NCBI GenBank assembly: GCA_038240015.1
Contig: JBBSEF010000120.1
Coordinates: 1 to 7,186 of the forward strand
Length of the DNA: 7,186 bases
Reading direction: 5' to 3'
DNA from: CAHJXF01 sp038240015
Lineage (GTDB): Bacteria; Pseudomonadota; Gammaproteobacteria; Burkholderiales; Burkholderiaceae_D
Below the pieces are notes generated by a model, which worked only from the letters and a program-made list of their open reading frames with translations, was not told the origin of the DNA and did not search any database. Made by a program: the position numbers and the translations under genes. Shown here one piece after another: positions 6,350 to 7,186 of this stretch. Within the stretch, counting starts at the first letter, position 1, and each line of letters opens with the position of its first letter.

Positions 6350-7015
6350 TCAACCCGATGTGCAGGGATCGAGGCCCTTGACGATGCGGGACCGACCGAG
6401 AGTGGCGAGGCACATCGTGCGTTTGGTGACTGATGATCCAGTCGTATCCGTAAAAACAATGCCGCCTGTCAAGACCGCGCTGGGAGGCAATTGCCGCGGG
6501 TAGCCGCTGCCATCGAACGAAACGTACGTTCGACTCGACCCGTCGGTGAACGGCTTGGCGGGTCCTCCCGAGGCGTCGGTCACGACAATCGAGACGGGGA
6601 GTGAGTCATGCTGAAAAATAAGCGTGTCGAACGGGGGCGCAGGAGGGGGCGGAGGGGGGCCAAGTGGAGGCACGTCGTATGCATTATTCGAGTTCGCATC
6701 GACGAAGACAGTCCAACCGTATTTCCATTCCCCGGCGATGCTCGGAGCGCCGCTGCTGTCGTTCGGAACCATCAGCACACGACGACTGCGCTTGATGGCC
6801 TCGGTACGTGTGAGCGTCACACCTTGCAGAAAGTCGTTCATCGCCGAGGTGACGCGATAGTTCGAGATGAACGACGTGAAGCTCGGCACCGCGATCACCA
6901 GCATGATCGAGATCAACGCGACCACGATGAGCAGTTCGATCAATGTGAAGCCGGCGCGACGCGCGCTCTTGTTGATCGTCGGATGCATCACCGGGTTCAT
7001 CGGCTGTCGGTTCAT
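6350..7015 (-). CDS. FimT/GspH-like type IV minor pilin (pseudopilin), copy 2 with polyproline insertion
   Basis: From the ATG at 7015 this prepilin has 221 residues: a basic 22-residue leader ending RRAG, cleavage before F23, then TLIELLIVVALIS with the conserved +5 glutamate E27, and a helix to about residue 46. The globular domain shares with copy 1 the stretches IKRSRRV, YGWTVFVD, LIFQHDSLP, FTDGS, FDGSGYPR and a C-terminal cysteine pair (C202, C218). It differs by an insertion at 116-128 with six prolines in a row, absent from copy 1. The frame is open further upstream to 7159, but that part is a shadow of the neighbouring pilin gene. The start at 7015 is preferred because its ATG overlaps that gene's TGA (ATGA), pointing to coupled translation; ATGs at 7000 and 6988 are also possible. 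The likely role is an accessory pilin of type IV pilus assembly, exported to the inner membrane and processed by PilD. Confidence 0.9.
   Translation of the reverse strand: MNRQPMNPVMHPTINKSARRAGFTLIELLIVVALISIMLVIAVPSFTSFISNYRVTSAMNDFLQGVTLTRTEAIKRSRRVLMVPNDSSGAPSIAGEWKYGWTVFVDANSNNAYDVPPLGPPPPPPAPPFDTLIFQHDSLPVSIVVTDASGGPAKPFTDGSSRTYVSFDGSGYPRQLPPSAVLTGGIVFTDTTGSSVTKRTMCLATLGRSRIVKGLDPCTSG
6632..6670 (-). repeat. Polyproline-coding, G-rich tract in the second FimT-like gene
   Basis: On the - strand 13 codons encode PP, LG, six prolines, A and PP using mixed CCC, CCT, CCG and CCA codons. On the + strand the same bases form three G runs of five, five and six (6633-6637, 6645-6649, 6654-6659) plus shorter GG pairs. 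Runs of six or more prolines normally stall ribosomes unless EF-P helps. Confidence 0.8.
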
Positions 7016-7186
7016 TTCCAACAGGTGGGATCGACGATGTTCGATGTCTTGTTGCCGACCGAATCCATCGACAGCGTCGTGCCGCACTTGGGATCGGCGC
7101 TGCCTCCGTTGACCGTCGCGATCACGTTGACGCACGTGGCGATGAGAGCGGCGCCGCATGCGGCGGCGGAAATGGTGTAGCGCGAG
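7012..7186 (-). CDS. Type IV pilin-like protein, C-terminal 57 residues only (5' end beyond window)
   Basis: On the - strand a frame is open from the right edge (first full codon 7185-7183) to a TGA at 7014-7012. The 57 visible residues begin SRYTISAAACGAAL, contain ATVNGGS, KCGTTLSMDSVGNKTS and end PTCWK. Four cysteines (visible positions 10, 18, 34, 55) and the ending near Cys-Trp fit the C-terminal beta-sheet and disulfide region of PilE-type minor or major pilins of beta-proteobacteria. The N-terminal cleavage site that would prove it lies outside the window. Its stop overlaps the start of the downstream FimT-like gene by the ATGA arrangement, so the two are translated from one message and probably work in the same pilus. 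The fragment is too short and edge-cut to show as a start-to-stop open frame. PilV-like or PilE-like cannot be separated from this piece. Confidence 0.82.
   Translation of the reverse strand, partial: SRYTISAAACGAALIATCVNVIATVNGGSADPKCGTTLSMDSVGNKTSNIVDPTCWK

Noticed and set aside
7016..7159. N-terminal extension of the second FimT-like protein
   Set aside because: Its Arg/His-rich sequence shadows the neighbouring pilin gene, whose own frame makes a good pilin C-terminus.

Overview
This high-GC window looks like chromosomal DNA from a beta-proteobacterium, most likely Burkholderiaceae. That judgement rests on GC-rich codon use, the PcaF and PcaD-PcaC protein sequences, and a rib cluster beside type IV pilin-like genes. 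It is inferred from remembered family sequences, not from a search. Both edges cut through genes.

The left half (1-3677, + strand) is a compact gene string. It starts with the 3' part of pcaF (beta-ketoadipyl-CoA thiolase). Two bases later comes a fused pcaD-pcaC gene (enol-lactone hydrolase plus 4-carboxymuconolactone decarboxylase, often called pcaL). Seven bases after that comes a membrane M48/Ste24-type zinc protease whose Shine-Dalgarno sequence overlaps the pcaL stop. The first two genes are late steps of the beta-ketoadipate (protocatechuate) pathway ending in acetyl-CoA and succinyl-CoA. The protease has no obvious role in that pathway and appears simply to be co-transcribed.

The right half (3593-7186, - strand) is read in the opposite direction. 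From the right edge it holds the C-terminus of a type IV pilin-like protein with no open frame reported beyond the edge, then two tandem FimT/GspH-like minor pilins, then ribD and ribE for riboflavin synthesis. The cut pilin gene and the first FimT gene overlap by ATGA. ribD and ribE are 14 bases apart with a good ribosome binding site between them. The two strands meet in a tail-to-tail overlap of 85 bases between the protease and ribE.

No RNA gene, CRISPR array, insertion sequence or prophage gene was seen, and no convincing terminator or FMN riboswitch. Most of the window is ordinary metabolism. The less ordinary points are the coding overlap with an extended RibE tail, a 15-base tandem duplication inside ribE, the duplicated FimT pair with a six-proline insertion in only one copy, the G-rich tract encoding it, and the protease placed in a catabolic gene string.
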